Source: Notospermus geniculatus (Eukaryota > Nemertea > Pilidiophora > Heteronemertea > Lineidae). From it: a stretch of DNA of 64,000 nucleotides. Where the stretch lies: positions 540,096 to 604,095 of the forward strand of contig NMRB01000055.1 in NCBI GenBank assembly GCA_002633025.1, in the 5' to 3' direction. The translations under genes and the position numbers were made by a program. Shown here one piece after another: positions 40,001 to 55,000 of this stretch (positions are counted from its first letter, which is position 1; each line of letters begins with the position of its first letter). The notes below the pieces were generated by a model. It was not told the origin of the DNA. It worked only from the letters and a program-made list of their open reading frames with translations, and ran no database searches.

Positions 40001-43000
40001 TTCTGTTCTTGGCATGTCAAATGCTTGCATTTACTTATCTTTAGACAATACCATTAAGTTAAGTCTGTACGGTGAATCTGGTGTTAGCCTTTACATGGAT
40101 TGGATGGTGATCTTCTAACTAGGACATATGAGAGAATCGGTTGTGCCTTCCATGCTACGTCACTAGAGCTTAGAAGCCATGAAGAGAGTTATCTTTCCTG
40201 TGGGCCTTGTTGTTCGGAACAGAGAGCTGGCATTTAGGGCAACTTTGCTACCTTGTGTCATTATTCAAGGCCAACGCAATACATCCACCTTCAAAGCTTT
40301 TGAACAGGCAGCTTCTTAACCGAGGATGATGGCAGCCACCGATTATCTTCTACGTGCTAGTGAGAAGATGAACAAATTTTGACTATTTGACAAACTTCAG
40401 GAGAGATGGATGATCAACACAATCTGTGCATAATCTGACAATAAGCTGGATGCAAAAATAATGATGACTATGTACCAGTACTGGCCACGGAGAGCCGGCC
40501 ACCAAAGATGGTTAATGAGGACCCTGTAAGAGGTAACTTAAACTCATGAAATAGCAGACGGAAGCTGCTGACATTCCACTCTTTATGTAGATGTGTAGGA
40601 GGTTGAGTCAGGTCGAGATTCATGAACTTTGCATCATTTTTGATGCTGTGCAACGACCCTGAGGATTGGGCAGAAGATTCAGTCTCTAAAAGTGAACTCC
40701 ATCCTTGGTAACACTAACAGTATGTTGATGTGAGCAAGAGCAAATACTTCACGCTTCATTCAAGGCATGTCTGCAAAATGCACAACACTACCACCATATT
40801 GAAGTGAAAAGAGATACTGCATGTCAAATATTCCTAGTAGTATGGTGTTAAAATGCCAAATTGCCAGCAAATTTAGATGAAGAGGAAGATGCTATTGGAA
40901 TAGATGACCAGCACCCAAGCATTACCTTTTCTAGGACGAAGTGTACTCTCTTGAATGATCAAATAGAAAAGGGTTATTTGAAGCAAATCTAAGCAGGGTC
41001 AGCCCCATGAAAGTGCAAGACCACAGAAAACAGCAGCCACCCACAAATTCAACACTATCTTCTCTAATCTACACCCACTGCAGCTTCCTGATGAGCAGAC
41101 GGCCAATGAACATCGCATGAGCTGGCCAGGATACTCTATCTTATGAACCCCAATGCTCAATTTTAGCCTTGGACATTGCTTGCAGAACTTCTCTGTTTGG
41201 AGAAGGCACGAAAGTTTTATGAAGGATGACCTATCATGCGTCATCTCAGCAATGTCATGCAGAGTCTTCAGAGAGATCCTGGCACAGTCATGCATAAACT
41301 GTCCAAAGCAGCAACAGCGGGTTACCAATGAAAAGCTGCTGTGCTCATACGAATAGCCATCTCCATCTACAAAGCTCCATAAGTCCATTTAGCAGGTAGT
41401 CTATCAGCTACAAGAGTTTGCTGCCAATGGAACGCCACAGACTTTTACATTTCCCCAGAATTTGTGGTACGTGTGGAATCCATCCATTTTCTTAATAATA
41501 GGCCTATGCATGTTTTTGATGAGTCCCACACAGACTGTCCAGGCCATCCATTGGTGGTGTCACGTACTGGGTAGGATCAAACAGACATTAAGAAAGTAAT
41601 CTGGTGATGTGGCGACTAAGTGCAAGTGCTTTTTCTAGGCAGCAACAAACTGAATGGTCATACCACAGATAAATTGGTACTATACAGTGATAAAAGCCTA
41701 AGTCTAGAATGTCTCTTATCGATCATCAATATGTCTAACTATTCATGAAAATTCAAATCAACAAACATAGGTAACAGAAGACAGGTATTTCCTAGACACA
41801 AGAAATGAACTCTATCATAACACATCCAGAATTCTATTATAATCTCTGAGTGAAGTTTAATCAGTTTACCGGTAGATAAACTACTTTACCATCCTTTGAG
41901 AGGAGAAACTCGTAGCTTTTAATACAGTTCCATGGTGACTTCATGGCCAACCTGTGAGCTGATGTACTCCACTTCAAACTCTTTAGAAGTTGCCACAGCC
42001 AGAGGCAATATCTGAGCTTTACAACCTTCTGTATCCTAGATTAAACTTCACTCCTTTTTTGAAAAGATATCCACCAAGATCGCTGCAGCACACTCACCTG
42101 CACTGTGGAACCTGTTGATGCCCCTTGGATGCCCAGATGGCGGGTTGCTCGCCCCCGCTGTCGCAATCGCAAATGCGGATGCTGCAGCTGTTGAACTCGA
42201 CCTTTTTGGGGAGAAAAAGACACATCATGATATTAAACTGCATGTGATATTACCGGTATGTTATAGTATCTAGTGAAAGCACAGTATTTCACACCATCTT
42301 TGCAAAAATTTTGGTCAACAGAGGGAAAGTGTAGAAAAGGAAGGTGAGGTCACACAAACTGAGAAGTAGCTAAGGACCAAAGTTGTGGAATTCCCTCATA
42401 AGATCATTGCTGTGCTTAGTTGAATACAAGAAATGCATTCTAATCATTATTCTTCATAAGACTGCCACCAAGTATTGAGTCAGGCCCCGGATCACCATTG
42501 AATCAACAAACTTCTTGGACAGCGAAAAACTAGATTTCGCAATTTCCTCAACAATGATGCTGATATAAACCTGTTAGTGCAAGGGTAAATCAGATGTCAT
42601 TATTTGCAAAAAAAGTCAACATTTGATAGAGACTAATGCAAAACACAACAGCAAACTTCCAAGTATCAACCATGTTGATGAAAATCACAAAATGCACAAG
42701 TCATCACTCAAGAAAATGGCACTAATTTCAATGCCTCAGTTTGGAGTAACTTGGAACAGGATGAGTGCATGGTTGCAAACTTAAAGTGATATGCAAATGA
42801 TGCCACATAGTTGGTAGAGGGATCATAAAGGACTCTTCTTATGGAGAATGCATTAGATTGTTTGGGGAAATGGGAAAATCAGGCATAAAACTGATGATGC
42901 AATGGAAAGCCTTCACATATACTTACCCCCAAAAAACTGTGGGTTACCGGGTATTCATAAACGGAACTCATTGCCAGTGTTGGCAAATGCATGATGATCA

Positions 43001-46000
43001 CTGGCAAATCTTTCGTGAAGTTATAAACAATGCATATTTCGGGTACATATAGGAAAAGGGGAGTGAAAGATGTAAGTTAATTTAGGAAATCTGATGCAGA
43101 TAAATCGGTTAGTATTGCAAAAGCCAAACCTGCAATTGTTGAAAAACAGTTCTGGCGACAATGGTTCGTCATTGGAGAATCATTATTATGGTCTGTCGAT
43201 GGAACACAGCCACTTATGGTGAAATTCTTTTCGAAATGGTGAAGGCAAATGATGTAATAGCTACTCATGATTATCGCAGTGAGACAATTGCATCTCCCCT
43301 GCTCTTCACCAACATTTTTGAATATAACTACCAGTAATGGTGTGGAAAATTGAATCAAACCAAAAATTCTACTCCATTCCTTTCTCATTTCAATATCTGT
43401 GTTACAATAGGGAAATAGCTACAGGATAGGATAAAGAGTCAGAGAAGAAAAAGCTCAAAAACAATAAGTTTGTTAGAATTTGTATGGTCGTCACCTCACC
43501 CATGCTGAGGCCCAATACTAACCAGGACCCATGTTCCCGAAGCCCTCGTTAGGTTAACGATGTCGTTCCGCTATGCATTTTCCCAGTTTTAACGACATCG
43601 TTAACCTAACGATGGCTTCGGGAACATGGCTCCTGAGACTAAATTTATAGCAGCCAGGCAGCCAAAAGGAAAACACTACTGATTCATTCAATGCCGGTGT
43701 GTCATGCACAGACTCCCAAAGTTCAAAAAAATATTCTACTCCCCTCTCCCAAAGTTCAAGCCTACATTCCCAGATGTGTTGCTGACCTGAATTTGTACTT
43801 GAACTACTTTATAGATACACTGTTAGATAGAAAGTTCTTGAAAGGGTAAGATGGAAGGAAGATTTCAGACTTATTAGAGTACATGTATTTCATGGTAAGG
43901 AAAGCGTTCCAAATGTTGTCACTCAAGACTCACAAGAATGTTTGAAAGTGTCATAGTAAGAAGAAGAGTTGTATGGTTTGTTATCAAAGCTATGACCATA
44001 GTCAAATGTAACACACACACTTTCTATCAATACACATGCAATGACGTGGTAGGCCAATCTGAAGAAATCATAGGATTTGGTAGCAAGTGCCTATTTCAGC
44101 ATCAAAGCATGAAAGTAAGCTCAAACCATACAATCTGACTGCTAAAATGTGGTAGGTCACTGCTTTTGAATTGACAAACACTATTGATGGACTAAGCCTT
44201 GGTCTGAATCTCATCGTCAGATGGGCACTACGGATAGAAATTGAGTGTGTAATAAGGGTTTCAGGCATTCTTAGGAAGCTAGAGGAAAAGACTGCAACAT
44301 TGTAACCAGAACTGCCACCAACTGCATAAGAATGAAATAAAATATTGTCTTGAATGTCTACCTTCTTGCATTCAATTGGGCAAGCTGCATCATGAGACTG
44401 TAAGAGTGAGAGGCACTGTTTACCACATGTTACAAGCACGAGAAGCAACTGGGAAGGAAGAGCTGAGAATTGAAAAACTTTTTACCACATTGTTAACTGA
44501 GGTTTTCATCAGTGCAAACAATCACTGTACCTCCGTAGGCCTACTTATTGATTTCATCTTCCAGCAATCAAATAGAGTAGAATCACCAAAGGTTTCAGTA
44601 TCAATTGAACCAGTATTACCAACAACAGTTCAATATGAATACCTGTCAAGATGACAGTACAATGGATGTTACTGGACCTACTGGATGAAGAGAAAGGACT
44701 GAAGCAACAGAACGTTGCAAAATTTTACTTNTCACAGATGCCAGGATAAGGTTGGATGGTGTTCACAGACTTGAGCACATTACAGACATTGAGTGCATTG
44801 GTGCTTCTGTTCCGGTTAGATATTGTTAGTAAGGATGAATTGGGGTTGCAGAGCTATCTATCATTAAGTGTGTAATCCGAGGTAAAAAATATGGTCGTCG
44901 TCAATGAAGTGCGGGGAATGTGAGTGTTCATGTTGTTTGAAGGGCATTTTCTTCTTTGAGGCTACTCAGGTGTTCAACTCGACAGCTTTAAAGCCAGTAA
45001 CGAAGGTTAACACAACATTAGAACACTGTGCTAGAATTCAGACACTGGAGGCTGTCTTGTTGAGTGTAAGTGAGAGACTTCAAGATCCAACACATTTGTG
45101 GAAAAGGGCAAAGGAAAAGGCTATTCAGTGGAGGGAATGAATGATGGTAAGTCTGGTGCCCACACACAACATCTTGCTCAGCCTGCCCAATGTCCTTCAG
45201 AAGGTTGTCCATGAAAGAACCAAGTTTGTTCATACGGACCACACCTGAAGATCCTGGACTTGACCAAGCAGTGTTGTGTGCATGCTAACTGCAGACAGAG
45301 TCTCATATCATGTGTCAATTTGTTAATTTGTCCTGACTCCTACCTGTGCAAAATCAAGTTGCTTTTGAAATTTGTTTCATGCCCAGTCAAATGTTCAAAA
45401 TATACAGAAACAATGGGAAATAGAACGACTGCTCCGAGAGTGAAATGTTCACTTCGAACCAGAACTGCTGGGGATGATCTCCAAAGCAAAATATCACGTG
45501 AAAGAAATGACAAAATGACACATGGTATAAGGATTCCATTTTGATTGGTGTGAATGTGTTATATTACACAAGGAAAGAGGACTCAGGATAGATTAGTTCT
45601 GACCCCAATATGACTGTTATTACAATCCATCAACTAGTAATCTAACACGAAATACGCAGGAGATGTGATGATGCATTTTTAATGTCTGCCTACCGGTGTT
45701 TTCGCCCGTACCAATGCACCTCACATCTGAAATCATGACATAGGCAGATTCAAGCGCCGCATCCCAGGTTTTGGGTTCAGTTAGCAAGCTTCCTGAACCC
45801 GTTGCGCAATAAATAATAATAACTAATACTGATAATAGTTATGAGTAGTGATGAATTACTCCTGGTGATGGTTTCCTTCACCAAATGTAGCGAAGCACCA
45901 CCTATTGACAAAAAAACGTGCTACTCATGTTCCAGCAGCCATGACAGTCGAACATGGCCTCCAAGCAACCAAGGGTATGTTCAACTGTACCTCTGAACAA

Positions 46001-49000
46001 ACAAACTTGCAGATACAGTCGAAACACACAACAGTTCCTTTTTTTACCAATGGTGGTGCTCACATTAAAGTTACAAAAGGAATTCAATATAAATGAAAAG
46101 GGATATGACAAATGAAGAAGAATGGTGTTGCAGATGCACTGTTCTTGATGAGTTGGTGTTTCATTCATTCTTTCAGCAGAAGATACATGAAATACAGAAA
46201 CCAAATAAAAAATATGGTAGATTGGTATTCAGAAGAATGTTTTGCCTTTTTGCTTCAAGAACTGAAAGAGAAGTTGCATGAAAAAAGAAATAGAAAGGAT
46301 CTTGCATGAAGAAGGTTAGAAGAGAGATCCTACCAGAGAATTCCCTGACACTGACTTGATCAACATTTGAGGAGTTACAAGATGCTCAAAATGGTCACAA
46401 GTTTTGGTTCTCTCCAAGAGGTGGTTGTTCGCTAAAGCAGGTCAAAGGAACCCACGGACAGATTAATAGACATCTGTCAGTATGTGCAATGGAAAGAACA
46501 GTGCTCTCTCTTCGTTGCAGGGTCAAACACCCAGAAAGAACCATCCTTCATTAGATCATCAGGGCAATTCTCATCCACACTGCCGTTTCCATGGTGGTGG
46601 TGGAGGGGGCTCTGGCTTCTCTCACCACACAATTCTGCATACTCAGCTCATAATTTGACATCATGAACTTTCTGTCAGATGCCCCATTGTTGTTCAAGTC
46701 AGGTCAGTTGGGTGTAAAACCGAAGATGTGCACAGGTGCTTCATATACCCATCATCAGAACTTGAGTCTTCAAGTGGGAAGGTGTGGGGCCTGATATGTG
46801 TTCTGTGGTGTTGTGTGTCTGTCTGTCGAACCCTTTAAGACCAAGACTATGGGCCATGATTACAAAATCAAAACACGAGTACACTAAGGTAAGAATGGGT
46901 TGCCTTCTGCTGGTAATTTGATTTGATATTTAGTGTCAGGCTATGCCTACTTTAAAGGTGACAGTCAACTTTCTCCATCTGGTGGTGACTAACATTTTGA
47001 ACAATGTCCTGGTCGCAAGGGTTCAGAAGTATTCTAGAGATATTATTGTCTGTGTAGAGTGCAGAGATCATTATCTTAGGGGACATGTTTCTGTGCAGTT
47101 CCAGGAAAAGCAATTCAGGGTGCTGCAACTGGAGGCGCCACCCACAGTTACCATGGTCACAAATCAACAAATCAGACAACTGCTTCATTGGGGTCCAGCA
47201 CAGTGAAAGACAGAGGGATACCCTGGCCATGGGGAGCCACGGGACAAACACTATAAACTGAGGGAGACTTGGGGAAAGTCTTGGTTGTGACTTTACATAG
47301 GACAGTTGAAGACAGATTGTTTAAGGTCTCTTTGACATGAAAACGACAAGTGTAGTCTTGGAATAGCTGATGATTGAAGGGGAGTTTCTAGAATGATAGT
47401 TCTGAGGAGTTATCAGATGAAAACATTTTGGGATCATGGGACGGCAAAAGATCTGATAAGAAAGGGAACATGGCATGAAGGAAATGGAACAGAAGTATAC
47501 CTTCTCTTGGATGCTCGTGATGATGTGACCACAGCACCGGCCTTTGCCTGTGGTGGCGAACCCTCAGCTACTGCGAAGCTCCCTCTGGGGGAGAAGGTAC
47601 CAACGCTGTCTATTTCTGGTTTACCTAAAATAGATGGGAATCATTCAAAAGTTGAGGAGGATACAAGAAAGTCTTGTACATTGCAAAGGATTAGAAGACT
47701 TTGCATTGTAAACTGGAGTCATGTGAAAAAGCATCACACAAGGTTTACCATCTGTCAAAGAACTGAAGGAAGAAAGTACATGAAACATAATACACTTACT
47801 AGATCCTCTTCTAACTGACGCAATATTAATACTCGGTGATGAGAAACTGTAGCTGATGGGTGACGGCGCCCTCTTTAGTTTAGGACTTCCACACGGTGAC
47901 TTGATGACTGCTGGCACAGCAATACTTGGTGACGATGCTCGGCATGGTGAGGTGCTACGTACTGGCGATGGGGTTATCCTAACAGGGGAGGATGCACGCC
48001 GTAACTTCGGGCTTGAGATAGGCGATAGAGACGCCGCAAGATCTAATGACTGGCCACCAGGTATCTTGATAGGTGGAACATCAAACTTCTTTGGTTTGAT
48101 ATCAAGCTTGTTCGGGCTCTTAATTGCTGGTTTGATTGGCAAGGTTGCCGGTGTTGACACAGGACTAGCAGTGACTGGGGAGCCAGGAGTTAAGGTGTCG
48201 GAGCTCGGTGTAGAGCTAAGGGTAGTTGTTACAGGAGCAGGTGCTGCAACCTCGGTGACAGGCTCAACAACTACGTCCACAGAACCAGGCTCCTCACTTG
48301 GTGCAGCAACTGGGGGCTCGTCAGCCACCAGAGTGTCTGTTGATGATTCACCAACTTCTGGTTCACTGAAAGTTATAGTTGTTGTACTCTCAGTCATGTC
48401 TGCATCTTCCGTGGTGATGATCGGAGGTGGTGAACTTGGTTGGTCACCAGCTGCAACGGTGACAGCTTCCACGACGTCTGCATCTGTGACCACCATGTCC
48501 GACAAGGTCTCACACGAGGCAATCGGTGCCAACTTAGTCTTCGGTGGGATCAAGTTCTGATCTTGGATATCAATCTTTTCTTTTGAATGTTGCTTCTCAT
48601 CTGAAGGAGGAAGCGAAAATACCATAGGCACAAAGATATGTAAAGGAGAAGATGTTGAACCGCTGAAACAAGAGATTAGGTTTCCCTACAAGTACTTGAA
48701 CACAGAATGAAGGATTTGCCTGTAACTCAACCTTGTCACATTCTATTCAAGACAAGAATCATCTAGGACTGAAGGACAGCAATGTCAATAGACTTGAACT
48801 CGATAGGTAGGTCATAATAAGAAAGACCATAACCTTAAGTATACTTCAGGTTTTATGTACTTACATGGTGGTATGGAACCATGGTTTTCGAGGTGCCCCT
48901 TAGAGCCTCCTGGTCCATGATCTAGAAGGGAAATTACAAAATTGTCATTCAGGTCATCAATGGATGTAGGCCTATGCTCAGTGACCAGTGTGGTGATGGA

Positions 49001-52000
49001 TAAAGGACATCCTCATCAGCACAGCAACTGTCACATATAACATCACTATGTAGGCAACTGAGACTTATGGTACCTCTCCACATGGGAGTCTTCTCATGTA
49101 AGTTGGCTTTCTATGGGTAATTGAGCCATAGAAAGCTATGGGCAGTCTGTGTCACTGATGTTTGTGTAAATCAACCAACAATTGTGAACTGCTCGGAGAG
49201 CCAACTCAAGAACAGGATGTACCTCCTCATCAAGAACATCAGTTTAAGAATCCATGATGATTTGACTTGGGAGAAAACACACAATTCTTCATCCTTGGCA
49301 ATGGGGAGGTAGCCTAATTTTTTCTACCATTTGATGGCGCTGCAACCGTATCCACTTTTCCACTGTGACGTTGTACAGAACGTCAACGTCACACTGCCGT
49401 GACGTTGTGGCTTCATGCTCGCACCGCACATTGCCACAGAGATTACGTCCTCAAGACAATGAAAAGGCCTGATTTGGTCGCAGCGACATCTTTCCATGGA
49501 GAAGTGGCGACCCCCTCATTATTGTGCAATTGAAAGCAATGGTTCTTCAACAAAGGCAGAGCACAAGTTCTGAGAGCACGAATTCTTCACCGGGGATGGA
49601 AATGCAAATGTGCAACCAAGGGCCCACTTTGCAATCTTCACTCAACAGGAACATGCAACATTAAGTGTGACATAAAATACTCTATTCATAACATATGAGT
49701 GCTTCATCTTTAACATGAATTTCAGGTTTTCACTCAGTGATGGTGGGTACAACCACACAATTAGACCGTGTTACACATGATGCGCAAGACCGTACTACCA
49801 ACTCCACTGTGGTTGAGATTGACATGAAATCATAAAATATTCAGGACTGAGTCCAATCCCCTGAAAAAAAGGCCCATCAATGTGAATGTACCAGTCTAGA
49901 CTACAGCTGACATTATGTTTGGCAGCCACGGTCTCGCCAATGATTCATGGTGTCACACGGTGCACACATTCTCACCGTCAACATGCAATGGTTTACACGA
50001 CAGCAAAGTCAGGAATCAATACACCTTGTGGAGTTGACGGTACGGATATTTGGATTTTCACAGCAGTGGGGAACATTCCAACATTACCATTTACAAATCA
50101 ACAAAATTCATGAAGGATGCCAAGTAATAGACAATCGGGTTCTGTGTAAATCTTTAAATGTAATGTGTGCTGGTAATCTAACAGATATTAGGCAAAAGGC
50201 AAAAAGGTCTATCTACTATTGGAACATCCTTTATGAATTCTGGTGCATCAGGTTAGGAACTACAACTCTTAAGGAACCACCGTTTTGGTTTTCGATTGCT
50301 TCCTCTCTCAAAGAAATTGGACAAGTTTTCATCAGCAAGGAAGAAGATGCTAGACACGCAAAGTATCAAGTACATAATTCTCATTTTGAGGGGAATTAGA
50401 GAAAGTCTTTACTGGAGGTATAAGAGTTATAGTCCCTTTAAGACATCTGCTCCTTCAGGAGTTACAGCTGCCAATGATGTTTTGGGATATCATAGCTGTA
50501 TTTTGAGACAACAACCACGCCGCAGACATGTACATCTCCATAGCCTGGTCACGCCAGTAAGGACAACATAGGACTGCCACAACAGCAGGTAGTTTGTGCG
50601 CTAATGTTTTGTTTGTATCGGATAGAATACCAGGAGAATGCATAGAAGCAGAAGCTGACTACCTTCAACTGTAGGCCTATAACGGCAAATGAGGACCAGT
50701 ACCGGTAACTATGAAATCTTCAGCAGTGATAGCAGACTATGGGCAACAAACAGATGCCCCTCCTGGTAAACAATCCACATGCAAACAAACAACCCATCAG
50801 CACAACTCCATATATTGTCACCAAGTCTTACATCTGCGGAAATGGCTGTTCTTCCCATCCATCTGACTGACCTCCCCCGTAACCTCGATTTTCATCATAC
50901 CTGTGCTTATACGACGAGCTTTTTCAGGCTGAGGTTTGATGAGTAGTTTCGAGTTTGGCGGACTTTGGCTGAACGTCATCCCAGAAGGTGGGCTTGATGA
51001 GTGGAACACTTCAGAATGGTGCTCAAATGCTCTGCAAAAAGAAGGATTGTAAGAGAACGGTGCCCAAATTATTGAAGCAACCAAGTGTTGGAGAAAGGTA
51101 GAGGACATTTCATCCCCTACTTGTCCCTGGACATTTCGACCCCCAACACTTTTTGTCCCTGGACATTTTGTCCCTAGGACATTTCATTCCCTGGGACATT
51201 TCGAAAACCCAAGAAAATAAGTCTTATTTCAACATCAAATGGGACTACAACCAAAAATTCATAAGCGAATTAACTTAAGAAATTTGCAACTCATGTCCAT
51301 GGTCATACTTACGGTGGCACAGATATTGTGCTGTATCTCTTGTGGTCCAAATGGCCATATTCCGGGTTAATAACAACACGCCTGAGTGCCTCAAGAACAT
51401 GGCGCCCAGTCGTAAAGACCCGGTAGGTCAGAAGGAATGTGTTGAGAAAGTCAATGCTGAGAAATCGGAGATCAGTCAGTCGCTCTAGAAGGCGTTCTGT
51501 GGATGCGTGGCGGATCTGTAATGTTCAGAATGAGCCCATAAAATGTGTTTAGGACATCAACTGTTGACCTGTTGTTTCCCTTCTTGTCAAGATTGAAAGG
51601 ATGACGATAGCCGCATTTACACTGCCAAACATTTCGGTCCATTTGAAGTGAACCGTACTCGGACCGGACCAGGTCCACTGCATTTGTACCATTTAGACTG
51701 CAGCGATGAGTCACCGCGCAATCTGTCTGAAGCGTCTCCATTGAGAGGAGGTAAGAATCGCGCGCGGAATGCACGCCGAGTATTCATGCGAGTGAACACA
51801 AGGGACGCAAGGACGAAGTGCGCGCATGCTCAATACCGTCTCAGGTAAGTGGACTCGGTTCAGTTCACCGTGCGTCAGGTTTACACAGCACATTTGGTCG
51901 GGGTACCATACTCGGTCCGGACCGAGACCACCTCCTGCGGGTCTCGGTACGATTCACTTGTGGTCCGGACCGGGTACGCTTGGCAGGTTTACACTTGAGT

Positions 52001-55000
52001 GCCACTTTTTTGGCCGTACTACAGTATTCAGTCCGGTCCGAGTTCACTTGATTTTTGGCAGTGTAAACACGGCTTATGAAGATAAACCAGTTCCTGTACC
52101 TTTTTCATAGATAAGGAATCGGCTGGTTTGTCTTTGAGACTTGCTTTTTACCTCCCACAGTGATCGTTCCATACTTACCCATAAACCCCAAATTAAAACT
52201 TTTCCCCCAAAATACTGTACAAGTATATTTCATAAACCATTATGTTCCAAAGAGAAACATGAATAATGTTGAATAGAACAATTCACTGATGAATAGAACT
52301 CGGTAATGCACCATAATTCATAATAAATGATAGGCCTATGCCTCGCTGAGACAGCAATTAGTACTTTGATGCAGCAGTGGATTATTTCAGTCTCGATATG
52401 TTGTGAAAGAAATTCAATGCATTGATATGATATTGATACCAGAAAGCTGATACAGCAACCCCTGGGATTCTATTGACATTTGCTTCAGATTCTGCACCGC
52501 AGAGTGCCGCCATCTATATTCCTCGTTTCCCACGGTATCATCGGTCGAGAGTCACGCAAACTCTTTGGAACATAATGCGTTCACGCAACCACCTCTTAAC
52601 ATGCACATGCTTGTCTGTTTCCACTCACAGACCTATTCCAGTAACTTGACATGCCAAATGAGACCACTTGTAAACCATTCGTGTTGATGGCCTTATCAAC
52701 TAGTGAATCGGGATTGCAGCATTTACAAGTTCTCCCTGAGACAATGGACAAAGGGTGTGGCAATGTCTGTCTCGAGGCCAAAACAGTCAGATACTGATTT
52801 TTTGCATGTAACCTTGTACATGTCCATTTCAAGACCACTAAGATCCATAGTCAGGCAGAAATTGGCCATCAAATAAGGGAGGCAGGTACCCCACTGTTAG
52901 CATCCTCCATGAAAGAATAGAATGAAGAAAGAGTAGCTAAGCTTTAAGAGTTATGACTCCACAGTATCACCACGACATCACTCATATCACAAACACTGCA
53001 TCCAAACATTCTATCAATCTGCTTTCACCATCTGAATGATGTGCATAGTTAAATGATTTTGATGTTTTTTACCATTTCTGGGACACACATTAGTCAGCAA
53101 TTCTAACATTGCTTTGTAGTTCATCAAATTTTCAACCTGACTCAAGTCAACAGTGATATTATCCAACTGACCAAACCATAAAAGTTTACATTTAATGTTA
53201 GTACAGGCGATCCTGCTCAGAGCATGCATTTTTCCTTTAGGCCTTCTGGATTTTGATCTTGAAAACGTTTGACATGCAACAGACAATTCATGCTTTACTT
53301 GTTTCAAGATGCCCAGTTTGTACAACACTAAAAACAACACAGACAAACTGAATTCTAAACAAAAGCAAGATGCAGAGAAACACCAGCAACATGTTATTTC
53401 AAATTTCAGGTAACATATAGGAGGCACTTCACATAGAAGATGGGATAAGGAAAAGCACCTTGTAATGACATTGGAATTTTGGGCCAGGCTGGGGCCCTCT
53501 TCAAGCACAACCAAAACTTGATAGAACGGAATACAGCAAAGTATCTTAGGAAGTATCTTAGTTGAAAGTATCGGAATGAAGATGACTTTGAATTGAATAC
53601 TCAAATCAGTTCAGGAGTTCATCCATCGTGATTGCAATTGTTACCAGTAACTGCTCAGTTGCAGCTACTGTGCCAACATGAAATTAGCCTTTAGAAGGAA
53701 CTATCGGATATCATAACAAATGCAACAGAACTAAAGCCAATATTTACATACATTGAGAGCATTGCGTATTAATGTTGATGTGCGTGTAGCATAGATGTGA
53801 ATGAATTTGAAGGTCATGTTACACGATTATTGATTGTAATACAAATCAATGATATTGCTTTTTCCCGGATTAACCCTCTTATAATTCCTGACCTTTAAAA
53901 CAGTCTCATTGAGAACGGGCCTACTTGTGCTGTCAGTGGTAGTTGATGAGATCGCAAGGACATTTGTTATCTTATTGATACTTCAAGCTAAGAGCACTCT
54001 ACAAACAACATTCATTCAATTAGACAACAAACAATTGCCAATCAAACATATTCTAACAATCAGATATTGAACTGAGTGCAGTGTAGGTGTATTTGAATGT
54101 ATTCTTCTATTTGCAGAATGTGATCGAAGGGAAGTTTATCAATGATGAAAAACAGCTTCTGCACGATCAATGTGCAGACATTGAATTATAAGATATACAC
54201 TTCGGGCTCATTTCATGTTACTTGGGGTTCATTCATACTTTGGGTTCATTCATTTGCATTCAATTCAATGACTTCACTTGAGATGTTCCAATTTAATATC
54301 ATAGTAGTGAAAATGAGAAAAGGGGCTGACAGAGATATGCTGGGGTTACAGAATATCGACAACATTGTGCAGGCCTAACAGAGGTAGTGAAAATAAGTGT
54401 GAGGGTGTTTAGCACAGGGGAGATGTAGAGACAGGGGATGGAGGAAGCCCAGTTCAACCATGTGACACATTCCTGTTATAAATGGAAAAAGAACATAAGA
54501 GTCATCTACAGTTCGGTGTCACCCCATTCAATTCTTTCTCGCAATGGCATTAAGGGCATCTTGCTTGGTTCTGTTGCTTAAGGGGAGGAGATGCCAAAAT
54601 CTCTTACTGGTATCTATTTTTATCTATTTTTCCTGATTTGGCAAGCTGAGTGGATAAGTAATGAAGTTTCCAGGACAAGATTTGTTCTGTATACTGTATG
54701 TTTGGTTCAGATCTGGCATAGTACAGCCACACCATGGTCCCTCTGTGCCTGAGTTTTTGAGAGTTTTCAATTCTGTAGCTTTGATCAAGAATGCCCTTTT
54801 TCTCCAAAAAGAGAAGCACCTCTTGCAGACTATGATCTTTTGCAACGGGGCGGAATTTTAATGTTTCTTTGGATTAAGGGAAAGGAAGAGGTTGATCTTA
54901 GTATCCATGCACAAGTTAGTTAATGATGGTGACATTTTCGGGTGGTTACATGGATCACATCAATAGGTGTTTAATGTGGTGAGAATTGAGTCAGAACATG

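Noticed and set aside
45672-45728. Candidate 33-nt RASGRF exon near CCGGTGTTTTCGCCC
   Set aside because: Phase 1-1 does not connect the linker exon to the phase-2 exon at 42201; the exon 47624-47501 fits both phases instead.
47856-48560. 234-codon open frame on the plus strand
   Set aside because: It is the antisense shadow of the S/T/P-rich RASGRF exon, whose reading frame, splice phases and linker composition are the supported ones.
53014-53604. 196-codon open frame on the minus strand
   Set aside because: No domain or compositional signature, no plausible start context, and it lies in an A/T-rich intron where such frames occur by chance.
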